From: Artemisia argyi
Lineage: Eukaryota; Streptophyta; Magnoliopsida; Asterales; Asteraceae
Reading direction: 5' to 3'
DNA length: 64,000 nucleotides
Assembly (NCBI GenBank): GCA_030686995.1
Contig: CM060681.1
Span: 160,474,333 to 160,538,332 of the forward strand
The notes below the pieces were generated by a model. It searched no databases. It was not told the DNA's origin and saw only the letters and a program-made list of their open reading frames with translations. How positions within the stretch are numbered: position 1 is the first letter of the stretch; each line of letters starts with the position of its first letter. This document shows positions 47,582 through 58,167 of this stretch, in pieces. The position numbers and the translations under genes were made by a program.

Positions 47582-47593
47582 CCAAGTGGGAGC
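47582..47593 (+). other. Polypurine tract of the LARD-like element
   Basis: CCAAGTGGGAGC directly before the TGTTAG start of the 3' LTR. Confidence 0.75.
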
Positions 47594-48382
47594 TGTTAGA
47601 ATATGGACATTATTTTAGTAGTCGTGTGTTAGGATCGAACTCGAGATCACGGGATTGCACACAATACGTATGAAGAGAAAATGTAATAATTATTTATAAG
47701 ATGTTATAATTAATTATTAAACACAAAACAAATAAATAATAATTAGTATTATTGATTAATGACTAATTAATTATTAAACGAAGATTAGGAAAGTAATACT
47801 AGACAAAACATGGAAACAAGAGAAGGTTCCGGATCCCTCTTGGAGGTTCCAAACCGATCGGCAAAGGGCAAGGGATAACCTCCTTTGTGCCTTGAGCTCC
47901 AAGTTTTGTGTAGTATATAAGCAAACACAAGATGTAGGTTTTTCTCATAACTTGTACACACACATCTTGGTGTTTTCTCCTCTCCTTCTTTTCTTGTTCG
48001 ATCCATCTAAATAAATCCCTAAGGATTTCGATTTTCATAGATCTAAAAAAGGTTTTGTGTTTATTACTTGCATAAACTTTTTCTTGAATTAGTACGTGTG
48101 TACAAGAACGTGATTCAAACACATTATTGTTTGATTCTTGGATTGAATTACAAAAAGGTAAGGGGTAATTCTTATAATCCTTATAAACCCTAATTAGGGT
48201 TCTTGGTTCCGGAAAGATTGCTTTTGATTCTTGTTCGGGCTAGAATCATAAAGGTATGTTTACTATTTATGTTTTGATTAATTAATTACATATTATGGTC
48301 TTGTTATTATTGCTTCCGCTATATGCTCACTTTGATGTACTTGGTTTATTTATATGAAGGTCATGATATAATAATTCCAACA
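47594..48382 (+). repeat. 3' LTR of the LARD-like element
   Basis: Same length as the 5' LTR and, as far as a by-eye comparison shows, the same sequence. Followed by the ATATG target duplication. Confidence 0.92.
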
Positions 48383-48387
48383 ATATG

Positions 48388-51066
48388 TTCACATAGCAAT
48401 TTGATTCATACACATAAATGTTTATGTACATTTATGCCCTCCTTATATCTAGTCCATCATTTGACCTTTAATTTTAAAATTACACCAGACTCATTCTTTG
48501 GTTTTGTCTGCCGTCACTTGTTTTCCGCCTCAATTCTATGGACTTTAAAGACAGACATCCTCGATGTCACTGCTAGTATTTCCCGAGCGCCTCAATTAAA
48601 CGACCTTCCTATTTAACGGTCACTTTTTTCCGACCGCCTCAATTTCTTTCACTGCAACTTCGTTTTACCGATATGCCACAATAAGATGCTTGTATTGAAT
48701 TGAAGGCTTGAACTGTATATTAGATGCTCTTTACATATCTGCAATATACAAACTGTAAATTTTATCTATTAAATTCTATTTGGTTTTGCACGAGATAACA
48801 TATTTGGTTTTGCACGAGATAACATATTTCTTTTTCAAGATTTTCCGAAGTGTAGCAAGCTGCAATTTTACGAGCATCTGTTAATCCCATCTAACATCTG
48901 GTTCTGCACTTGTAGTTCCTAGATGAATAAGAAGTATGGACAAACAAAAGCAAAAAGTTTGCTTTCCATGTCGTATTTATATATATGATTGATTACGGCA
49001 GTAAAAACTTTGTGATTTAACACATATGTAAAATGAAAAATTAGACAATTGCACACCTATCAGTGATGGATTAATGGGTTATGGTAGATGTGATCGTTAA
49101 CGTCATAACTAAAGAGAGAAGGCAATGATTATGAACTATAGTTAGGGGGAAAAAGGGGTTATAAAAAAAGTCATAACGTTCTATGCGCAATAGTTTTATG
49201 TATATGAGTACATATCAATTACTATTGCAAATAGTGACCACCTTCTACAATATCCTCTTTCCAATCTTCCTACACACATAATAATTTTACATAGAGTATA
49301 TATCTTTTCACGTATTCTCTCTCTGCACCCAAACTGCCAATACTGACACTTGACAGGATCCTGTGAATAGAAAGATAAGTAAAAATAATTTGTAAGAGAA
49401 AATAGTATTTCCTGTGTATTTAACATGTACAAAAATATTCGTAACATTTAATTATGATCAAGTTCAGAACTTTAGACCTTAAAATCTCTCAATCATCTAG
49501 CCTCTAGCCTCTAGGTATACCGGCCTGCTCACTTAGTTGCTGACTTGGCAGCCGCCTTGAAAGCCTATTCCGATGGCTCACTTTATTGATTCGAACCAAT
49601 TATGAGTTGATTCAATGTAGAGTTGAATATACCAAGAACTTTCATAGAATGGACTCCAGGCCCTACCATAACGCACTCAATTTCATTGCAATTGCCGTTT
49701 GCTTAAAACAACGTAATAAAATTGTTCTTTATTTAATGAAGTGTGCTACACCCACATAAAGTTTACAAAATTTCACTCACTCGCTGATGTGGTAGAGTGC
49801 TGATTGATTGATTTTCTGTGGCCCACATAAAACCAATCAATCAGTACTCTGCCACGTCAGCGAGTGGCTGAAATTTTGTAAACCTTAAGTGGATCTAGTA
49901 TTGTCCTTATTTAATTAGAGAAAGGGACTTACTTACCACTTTTTCGAAATCTTATATAATGGTGTCAACTTAATACTTTGAACTTGTATTAAATAGACAT
50001 TTGAGACTATATCTTTTTATGTTGTTTACGATAGTCATGCATGTGTTCATTGTAATCAAAAGAATTTGAGAAAAACATATATTTAGGTGTCTGAAAAAAA
50101 TCTCACATTCTTATTTGATACAATAAGTTATACGTACTCCGTATTTTCTATACCCAATTTCTAGTTTTAACACTGTTAGATACATTATCACCCATTTCAG
50201 TAGAAGTTGCAACTCATTAACAATACAGTTAGTTAAGTATCAATAATATGTTAGTAACTAACTACTTGTATTAGTATTACACTCGCCAACATAGTAACTC
50301 GCTAGTCACTACAAGTATTAGTAAAACATTTACCAACAAGCTAGTTATTCTCACGGAAGTATAGCACATACATACTGTGGCCTATATATACATATATACT
50401 TGCTCATAATTCGCCGCCTTGGATAAAGCCGGCCAATAAGATTTATTTGTAATCGAGATCCCTTTTATAAATCATATCTAGCAGTGACCTTTTTGTTTAA
50501 ATACACATATCTTTAGCATTAAAAATTCAGTGTGTGATTAAGATTTTTATCAAAAGAATGTTTTGAAAAGTCTGAATTCTAATTGAAAATCATGGTGCAA
50601 AAAAGTGAAATTTTTTTATTGTAGTAGTACTTCTTTAAAAATTATAAAATATTACTCGTAGTATGATATGTTAAAGTAAGTAAAGTAGGTAAATGATTAG
50701 TCATGTATAATGGAGCGTACCAATTAGTTTCTATCAAAAAATAAAAATGTATGAGAAGAGTTAACACCAACTCCCTAAATAACACAAGATACACAAACAA
50801 ACATCAACTTTATTATCACTTTTCTTTAGCAACAGAAATTATATCAAAAGAGTACAGCATGGAACAAAAACTAATCAAACTATATCACATCGATCTCCTC
50901 TAAAAAAGTTGAGAAGACAAAAAAGATCAAGCACAAATATTACACATAATACTATATAAGATCATCCCTATATAAAATAAAGGATACCTCTCATGAAAAC
51001 AAAACACACCAAAAATATACGGAGTACATAGACAAAGGATTAAAAAGTCCTTCTTTATCTTCGCAA
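48388..51066. other. Intergenic between the LTR element and the second 70-aa gene
   Basis: No gene recognised. Contains a 24-bp tandem duplication of TTTGGTTTTGCACGAGATAA-type units (48779-48828), a foldback MITE (49750-49895) and a block at about 49310-49385 (CTCTCTGCACCCAAACTGCC, later GACAGGATCCTGTGA) that recurs in diverged form at 52285-52345. Confidence 0.5.
49750..49895. mobile_element. Foldback MITE, about 146 bp
   Basis: A nearly perfect hairpin. The left arm CCACATAAAGTTTACAAAAT.. CTCACTCGCTGATGTGG.. pairs with the right arm ..CCACGTCAGCGAGTGG.. ATTTTGTAAACCTTAAGTGG; the loop is about 15 nt. There is no ORF. It could also act as an inverted-repeat siRNA source. Confidence 0.65.
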
Positions 51067-51279
51067 TTAATCACCATTAATCTTGATGATTTCGAGTGGG
51101 GTCGCAAGGGCGAGTTCGTCATCCTTCGTGACAAAACCGAAGAATTCGCCAGCTCTCGAGGTTGCATAAACGAAGGTTTGTGCAACCTCTCCGAAAATCC
51201 GAGCTTTGATTCGCCCTCTAGCTGTTTGAAAAGACTTTGTGGGCTTTTTCACTGGCGGTGCTTTAAAAGTAGCTGCCAT
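51067..51279 (-). CDS. Small basic protein, 70 aa, paralogue 2
   Basis: Intronless host gene of the same length and orientation as the one at 38544-38756. The protein starts MAATFKAPPVKKPTKSFQ, then TARGRIKARIFGEVAQTF, a VYATSRAGEFFGF helix and an acidic KDDELA tail. Conserved with paralogue 1: MAA.F..P.VKKPT..FQ, RGRI.A.IFG, A.T.V.A.SRA, G and KDD. The most conserved part is the basic N-terminus plus RGRI..IFG, a likely binding surface. A TATA box (CTATAAATAC on the minus strand, 51731-51740) lies about 455 bp upstream. No domain of known function is recognised. The gene is the less disturbed member of the pair. Confidence 0.7.
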   Translation of the reverse strand: MAATFKAPPVKKPTKSFQTARGRIKARIFGEVAQTFVYATSRAGEFFGFVTKDDELALATPLEIIKINGD

Positions 51280-51728
51280 GATTGATCAATAAGAAGCAAA
51301 GTAATAAACCAAAATCGCTTATTCGGCGATTGTAATTAAAGGTTCAGCAAGTTGAAAGCTGAAAATAGAGAAATTATATAAACTAAACAAGGTTTGATCA
51401 AAGAAATATGAAATATGATCAAAACTTGTGAGAATTTAGATGTTGAAAAAAAGAGCATCAAAATTACACTGTTTTTATGGACGACTTTGACTAAAATTCA
51501 GCAGATTGAAGGTGCAAAAAAAGTTTTTAAGAGAGGTAAAGAAGGGTTTTGATTAATTTTGTAATTAAGAAGATGAAAGCAGGGGATGAATAATGAAGCT
51601 AAAAATTCAAAAAAGAAAGTAAAAATTATGGGACTTTTGTAACCAAAAAGAGCACTGAAATTGTTATTTGGGTCATGATGGGTATTTTATGAGAAAATAT
51701 GATTGTTGATATAATTGAGGTTTGGAGA

Positions 51729-51745
51729 ATGTATTTATAGGCACT
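51729..51745 (-). promoter_or_regulatory. Core promoter of 70-aa gene 2
   Basis: The plus strand reads ATGTATTTATAGGCACTT, giving CTATAAATA on the minus strand. It shares TTTATAGGCA with the flank of paralogue 1. The transcript leader would be about 420 nt. Confidence 0.5.
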
Positions 51746-52065
51746 TTTTTGTGGTTGCTAATTGAGAAAAGTATATCGATCACAAAAAAAATAATAATAA
51801 TAATAAATAAATAAAAATTTGAGAAAAAACTAAGTGCAGAGACTAAAAGTGAAAAAAGTGCCTGACAAGTAGATATAATCCAGAAGTTATGTCATCAGTC
51901 ATTAGTCATCTGAGTGCAAATTCTCTATCGACTTCACAAAACATTTGTCCACCGACCCAACAATTTAGTTATGATTGTATGTTAGTTATGATTGTATGCA
52001 AGAGTTTTGTTATATCCTTCTACAATATATTCTTACATATCCTCCTATATTTATATTAATATTTA

Positions 52066-52262
52066 CTACATTCGTCACAAATTAATTGTCTATATTTCTT
52101 TTTTACTATGTCTCAAAAAAATTGTTTACTTTTCTTTTTAAATAAAAACTAGAAAATTTAGTGAATGAATGTTCTATTTGAGTAGTTGAAAAATAAAGTG
52201 ACCTCACTTCTATTAAATATTATGATTTTTGTCTCCTGACAATTATTTTGAGACGGGCGGAG
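52066..52262. mobile_element. Stowaway-like MITE, 197 bp
   Basis: The ends read CTACATTCGTCACAAATTAA and the complement of CTCCGCCCGTCTCAAAATAA, close to the CTCCCTCCGTCCC ends of plant Stowaway (Tc1/mariner) MITEs. A TA target duplication is present on both sides (52064-52065, 52263-52264). No ORF. Confidence 0.75.
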
Positions 52263-52411
52263 TATGTTTTTTCTCCACTCATTATCTCTCCGCATCTAAA
52301 CCGTCAATTCTAACACATGTCAAGATCCTGTGATTAGGAATATTTGTAGGAAGAATTAATAGGAGGATATATCATTTCTATTGTATAGAAAATGATTTTA
52401 GTTTGACGTTC

Positions 52412-52414
<3 letters not shown>

Positions 52415-52449
<35 letters not shown>

Positions 52450-52692
52450 GGCAACTAACTATTTCACAATATATAACCACAAAATATCGTACATGTTCTA
52501 AGCAGGACATGAACCCACAACCATTTGGTTAGAGAGCTTCTCACACAACAAGGGGTATCATTAGGATATAACGTCAACTAACTAATTCACAATATACAAC
52601 CACAAAATGTCTTACATGTTCTAAGCAGGACTTGAACCCACAACCATTTTGTTAGAGAGCTTTTCACACAACAATAGGTATCATTAGGACAA
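52415..52692 (-). mobile_element. Dimeric tRNA-type SINE, minus strand
   Basis: On the plus strand a 31-T run (52415-52445) is followed by two head-to-tail units of about 123 bp (52446-52568, 52569-52692), each with CAACTAACTA..TTCACAATATA, a reverse-complement B box and GGTATCATTAGGA at its end. The B boxes on the minus strand are GGTTCATGTCC (52515-52505) and GGTTCAAGTCC (52639-52629). The A tail on the minus strand is 31 nt. No target duplication was found by eye. Unit 2 keeps the better B box. Confidence 0.65.
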
Positions 52693-53400
52693 ACCATTTT
52701 TTATTTTTTATTATTATTTTTTTAAAGCTAAGATATCATTGTTTCGAAAAAAAAAAGGCTAAACAAACAAACAAACAAACAAGATACACGCAAAAGGAAT
52801 CGCAAAAAACCAAAACAAACTACACCGCAAACCACCCAAGGTAACTAAGACTGCACAAACAAATCAAAGGGACGAGCGATCCAACAATCCTAGCTAGCAC
52901 GCCTCGAGGCATAACATCGATGTTTTAGAAATACGTTAAAGCAACGGGAAGATGTCCTCATCCTTTATGCTTGTAACCAAATACTCATAAGCATTAACCA
53001 TTGTTAGTGCAAATATAAAGATATTTGAAGCAAACGGTCTCTTATGTTTGAATATTAACATGCAACTCGCAATACCTAATGTAAAATGCGCAAGTTAAGT
53101 TACTCGTAACCATAAATCGTTAAAGCATACATTTATCAACACCTCTCGACGTCTTAAGACTTTTCATGCTTCAACACAGGTTCTTATAGGTTTGTTATTT
53201 TGCTTATAATCAAAACATCTAACAAACCATTCAGAATGTTTAAAACGAGAAACTGGGTTGCCGCACGTTGCGGCGGAGCCAATTTAGATCTAATATTTGT
53301 TCCAAATTATTGTCGGTTTGTTTGATCAGGGAATACGTTTCTAATGTTATAAATTATGTTTCGCTAACTAAAATATTTTGATGTATTTTGCTGTATCTAG
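52693..53400. other. Degraded retroposon ends and a Helitron-like terminus
   Basis: An A/T-rich run at 52697-52726 and AAGCTAAGATATCATTGTTTC suggest a 5'-truncated minus-strand LINE-like tail. (AAAC)5 lies at 52761-52782. At 53248-53275 the minus strand reads a CCGCAACGTGCGG hairpin then CAACCCAGT, similar to Helitron 3' ends but without CTRR. No gene. Confidence 0.3.
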
Positions 53401-54410
53401 TTTGTAGTGAAACAGATTCAAGTCACACTGAAGCAGAAATAATTAGTCACTATATTTGCTAGCCATATCATTTCACATGGCGAACCCAAGCTTAAGTAAT
53501 AATAAATTAACAAAATGCTCCTCATTGTCTATATACACAGGCAAAAAGCCCATTTGATGATAAAACATGATACAATAACATTGGTACAAATAGTTCTGTT
53601 GGTCACGCATGGTCGATTTTGAAATGTCACACTATAACATTTATACGTGACTAAATGTACCAGAATAAAATAAACAGCCACACTTGATCCGACTTGTGTG
53701 ACCAGAGGTAACTGGAAAAAAAATTTGGATTATTTAGTCACTACGTGTGACAGATACAAATGAGTTTGAGACATTAGTCACACTATATATATACGTATGT
53801 GACAAATATATGTCACACAATTGAACAGTGTGTCCAAAATCCATATATGGTCACATGAAGTAATTTTGTATGTGTCTAAATTATATAGTCAAGTTTGTCA
53901 CACATTATTTAAACGTGACTGCTAATCTTTGCTGAATATTTAGCCACATATGAATGTGAAATGTGTGACAACTGAAAAGTAAGTTTGAAGTGTTAGTCAC
54001 GATATGCATTTAAAAGTGACAAATATATGTCACACACTTGACGAGTGTGACCAAATGTCATATATGGTCACACTAAACCATAAACATACATGATTAAGTG
54101 TAACCAAAGTTTGATACATATGGTCACGTAAGTTAATATGCGTGTCTAAAGTCTAGTGTGTGTTTGCTTGCCATAACCTAATGTGTATAGTCACATTTAA
54201 TTGTAGCACGATCATGTGACTATAGGCTTTACAATAGTCTCACCATATCACAAATGTATATCTAAATCATGATTATGGTCACGTTATAAGGGTATTATAT
54301 GTGACCAATACATTCAAAATAGTTACATTATGAATTTCATGTGACTATTATTTATAGCAAAATGTGAACTCAGTTATCATTAACCTTGATATTAGTCACA
54401 TTGAGTTACA
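53401..54410. repeat. Dense array of GTCAC/GTGAC motifs
   Basis: Around 25-30 copies of GTCAC or its complement in about 1 kb, in both orientations, commonly as AGTCACA, TGGTCACA or TATGTGAC. A larger unit is repeated: 53745-53870 and 53965-54075 share GTGACAAATATATGTCACAC followed by a CATATATGGTCACA block. This is what subterminal transposase-binding repeats of CACTA-type elements look like, but no CACTA terminus was seen. Confidence 0.55.
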
Positions 54411-54419
54411 CAAACAACA

Positions 54420-54490
54420 GAGTTGTAATAGCAGTAGTAACTATTGTAATAGCAGTAGTAGCTATTGTAATAGCAGTAGTAACTTTTGTA
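54420..54490. repeat. 21-bp tandem repeat, three units
   Basis: Three units of ATTGTAATAGCAGTAGTAACT (one base varies), bracketed by direct repeats AAACAACAGAGTTGTAAT. Confidence 0.85.
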
Positions 54491-54614
54491 CAAACAACAG
54501 AGTTGTAATCTCACAAAAGGTGAATTATATAGTACTTACCAAAAGTTTTTTTACAACATAATGAAAACAGAGAAGCTAAAGTACGTACCCCTGCTACCTC
54601 CAAACACCTAATTA

Positions 54615-57241
54615 TCAGCTTGTTTTCTTCACATCATACAATGCTCTCTTATACTGAGCATGAATTCTTTCAATGAGATCTTTAACTACCTCTCTACGTT
54701 CTTCACATATGATCTTTGTAGATGTCATCACAGCAAGTAAACTAGCAGGCAAAGGATATTCTTTTTCTGCAAGCATAAAAACATCAAGTCCACCTTGTGT
54801 TGATAAGTGATGTACATTGCAGCTATCATAAAACTTCCATGAATTTGAGAAATGATGGCATGGGAAGTTCCAATAGATATCAGCTGGATCAGGTTTATAT
54901 AACCTATGTAATTCAACCCACAAATCTTGCTCTTTTGCATCTAGCTTCTTGACTGTTTTGATTCTTTCTTGAACCAACTCCCATAATCTGTCTAAGTCTA
55001 CTTTGTCAATTGTTCTTATCAAATCCTCAAACCTTTTGTGCAATGCTGATCCTCCACCAGCCCTGATTATCTTCCAAGCTTTTCCAAATTTATCTCGGTA
55101 AATCTCCCAGTCCATGATTGGATGTCCAGCTTGAATAGGATCAACATATAATGTTTCAGGAACAATCACCATCATCTGATCATGAGAAGGGCTGTCTTCT
55201 TTTCTTTGTGAATCATTCTTCTTCTCAGCAGGTTTGTCTTCAATGATCTTTTGTTTCTTTGATTGTGTTTCTTCTGTACCCATGGGGATAAAGTATTCAA
55301 CATATTTCTTGATTCGGTAGTATAGACGTTCAATTTGTTCATATGTCATTCCCCTAAGGTCAGAAGCTTTATACTCACCTTGATGTTGTATGTATATCTT
55401 CATTTCACTGATGAGCTGAGACCTTGTGGGATTTCTTTTCCTCTTCTGACTTTGACGTTGATTCATTGACTTAATTAGGTCCTTCAAAACTAATTCTTCA
55501 TATCTTTCATTTATCAAATCAGCAAGTCTTTGTACTTTGTCTTCCCCATTTACAGTCTCATCTGTGTAAAGTTCTTTAATTCTAGCCTGTAGAACTTCAT
55601 CCGCATCAATAAAAGCTTGCATTTTCTCTCCATGAGCTCTTTTTTCTCTTCTTCTTCAAGTTTGAATTTTACTTGCTCATCTGTTTCAAATTCAGAAACT
55701 TTATCTCTCCTCTTCTCATCCATAAAGTTAGCTATTTCAGCTTCATCAACTCTCTTTGCAACCTCTTCATCTGTAGCAACTTCAGCAGTAGAAACTTGAT
55801 TTGTTGTAGCAGCAGAAACATCTTGTTGTACCACCTTAGCCATTTCTTCAACATTACTAGTAGCAGCAGTTTCTCCCAAACTAGTATTAGTTTCCACTAC
55901 CTGCTCTTTATTTACATCTTCCAAAACCGCCTCATAACCCCTTTTTCAGCAACTAAATAATCATCATCCACATTATCATCACTATCAATCCCAATATCCA
56001 TATCCACATGCATATCAGCACAAGCACCTTCAGCATTTGTTGTTTCCTCCCCTGAGACTCTGCTTTCATTCCTCACTTGTTTGGGAGCATCCTCCAAACT
56101 AGTAGCCTTAGAATAACTCACCCTGTGTGTTGTGCCCACCTTTTTCAACCTTCTGAACTAAGCATTTCTTGACCTCTTTCGACCTTCCAAATATCGAACT
56201 CTCAGCTTCAACCTTTTGATCTTTGCACCATTTTTTGTTAAGCGCTTTTGGAGGCCAAGAACATCCTCTTCTAACTGGGTACAATAGTCCTTCAAATCCT
56301 GTATAAGTTTCATTCTATTCCCACAAGTATCGATCAATTCATGTGTTTCAGAACTACCCTCATCACTTCTGGATGTGTTACCTTCCTTGAGAGGTGAATC
56401 AACGGGTGTATACCCACTCTCATGTATGTTACCACTGACCTGCTCCACACCCATGACATCCTCACCTTTTTTTTGTAGAAGGTTCACCATATATGCAAAA
56501 CGTGGTGTAACTTTTCCTGAAAAATCCTTGCCATTATTTTCAGATTTGAAAATACTTTCTTTTGTAGTGAGGGGGCAACATAAGTTCCTTTATGTCTTTT
56601 AAAGGTAGTCAACTGTTTTTGAATAATAAGTTGCAAAAACCTTGGATATAATAAAGAAGTACCATCATCAGCCAAGGTCTTGATCATACCCTCCAAAATC
56701 ATTTTTGAAAAATTGAAAGGTTTTCCTTTAGCAAGGCATATCACTGCTGATGCCATGGTGGTACCAAACTCATTCCAACCTGTTGTTTTAGGACTCAAAC
56801 AATGTAAGAGAGTATGAATCAAGAATTTTCACTGAGATAAGAAAAGACCTTTGTAACATTTTAATTTATTATTATTCTTCTCATACCCCATTTTTTCAAA
56901 CCTTTGAAAATGGCGGCATTTTCAAGACACACAATCACTTCATTATCTGGTAGGTTAAGAGATTCCCTAATAGATGACTCAGTTATGAATATATCTTGGC
57001 CATCTACCTTAGCCTTAATCTATTTTTCTTCATTAAAAGTTATGACCTTAGCAGTAGCCCAAAACTGCTTAATAAAAGAAATGCATATAGGAGGATTCAC
57101 AGTTAATGCATACCTAATAGGGGTAGCATTCAAGAAATCGATTATCTGTGTGAATCCTTCAGAACCATCTGGTTTCTTCAAAAAAGCGACCATGTTGTGT
57201 CTGTCAACAAATGTGCATTTTGATTCAATTGGCAACACCAT
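54615..57241 (-). pseudogene. Multiply broken repeat-borne protein gene
   Basis: Read on the minus strand, the pieces follow a protein family I know from Tanacetum-type genomes, where it is abundant, often near retrotransposon genes, and sometimes labelled synaptobrevin/longin-like. N-terminal: DRHNMVAFLKKPDGSEGFTQ, YALTVNPPICISFIKQFW; then FITESSIRESLNLPD; WNEFGTTMASAVICLAKGKP; a coiled coil (about 56350-56170); a long acidic linker; C-terminal MKIYIQHQGEYKASDLRGMT, then WKFYDSCNVHHLSTQGGLDV and EYPLPASL. Lesions: stops near 57020, 56820 and 56158; frame changes near 56893, 56510, 55925 and 55625. The last 335 codons (55622-54615) are open. Its function is unknown. Confidence 0.65.
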
Positions 57242-57423
57242 CTTGAATTAGGGTTTTGTGATTTGGGGATTTTGAAAATGATTGATAAAAGATGTTAGTG
57301 TTTGTGATTATAGAGAAATTATGTGTGCATGAAACTGAATTATCGGTTTGATTAGGGATTTAAACCGTTAAGTGTAAATGTTACCAATCCACCCCTGCAC
57401 TCTCAGTTCTAGAAGTACAAACC

Positions 57424-57746
57424 CAGCTGAAATAACATTTTTTTTAGTGCAAATGGTGAATCATTATATTAATATCAACAAGTAATGAGAAAATTGAGCA
57501 ATGACAAAAGTACGGGAATTAAGATTAAACATTTTTCATTAAAACTTGAAATGAAAAATTACAAAATAATGAACAAAACCAGCTGCAGTAACGTTTTCTT
57601 AGCAGCAGAATCTTTTTATACTGCAAAGGGTGAATCATTATATTAATATCAACGAGTAATGAGAAAATTGAGCAATGAAAAAAGTACTGGAATTAAGATT
57701 AAACATTTTTCATTAAAACTTGAAATGAAAAATTACAAAATACTGG
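57424..57746. repeat. Tandem duplication, about 140 bp
   Basis: 57450-57574 and 57620-57746 share GGTGAATCATTATATTAATA and ATTAAGATTAAACATTTTTC to TGAAATGAAAAATTACAAAA with few differences. CAGCTG lies at the left end of each. The duplication separates the broken gene from the small ORF upstream. Confidence 0.85.
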
Positions 57747-57775
57747 AAATAAAAGTTACACATTCTAAAAATCTA

Positions 57776-58122
57776 CTAATCTAATTTTGGAGATTTCTCC
57801 GAGTCAAATGCCACATGTGCATCTTCGTAATCCAACCCATCAAACTCCACATCAGACAAATCATCATCATCCAATGTCTTGTACGCCTTGGGATGTTGTT
57901 TGAGAGATGGTTTTTTTGTTGCTTTGTACTCCTTTTCATCCTCAACATGTTGTTTGATAGATTGTGTTTTTCCTGCTTTCTTTCTTTCAGCAGCCCACCA
58001 ATTGTACCACACATTTCCATCCATTTTTTTTTACACTTTTTGCCACTTTCTTTTTTGAAGCAGACCTGCTTGAACCTTCTCCTTCAACCCATTGTGCTGA
58101 TCTCTTGTTGTTTGCAGACATT
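57776..58122 (-). pseudogene. Small basic-then-acidic protein gene with a homopolymer frameshift
   Basis: The minus strand starts MSANNKRSAQWVEGEGSSRS at 58122 and continues with a Lys-rich KKKVAKSVKK stretch. A run of nine A (58024-58032) shifts the frame. Beyond it the other frame continues naturally as VWYNWWAAERKKAGKTQ and ends in an acidic LDDDDLSDVEFDGLDYED tail at 57776. One base gained or lost in the run would explain the break, so this is a young lesion or an assembly error. A TATA-like box (TTTTTATACTCG, minus strand, near 58206) lies upstream. It shares orientation with the broken gene that follows. Unrecognised family. Confidence 0.45.
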
Positions 58123-58167
58123 GTTTATGAATACTTCCTTCAGGTTTTTGTTTAGAGATTTGATAAA

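Larger units (their letters stand above)
40355..48382 (+). mobile_element. Complete non-coding LTR retrotransposon (LARD-like), 8,028 bp
   Basis: Two 789-bp LTRs (40355-41143, 47594-48382), apparently identical, are flanked by a perfect 5-bp duplication ATATG (40350-40354, 48383-48387). A primer-binding-like TGGCATCTAGAGCC (41145-41158) follows the 5' LTR. A polypurine tract (CCAAGTGGGAGC, 47582-47593) precedes the 3' LTR. The 6,450-bp interior has no ORF with gag or pol features. Identical LTRs mean recent insertion, so the decay was not acquired in place; it must have moved with proteins from another element. Length and layout fit a large retrotransposon derivative. The tract AAGTGGGAG next to a TGTTRGAAT LTR start is typical of Ty1/copia-type ends. 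Confidence 0.9.

Noticed and set aside
53245..53280. Helitron 3' end spanning the broken gene at 54.6-57.2 kb
   Set aside because: The hairpin is good but the terminus is CCAGT, not CTRR, and no 5' end was found; kept only as a note.
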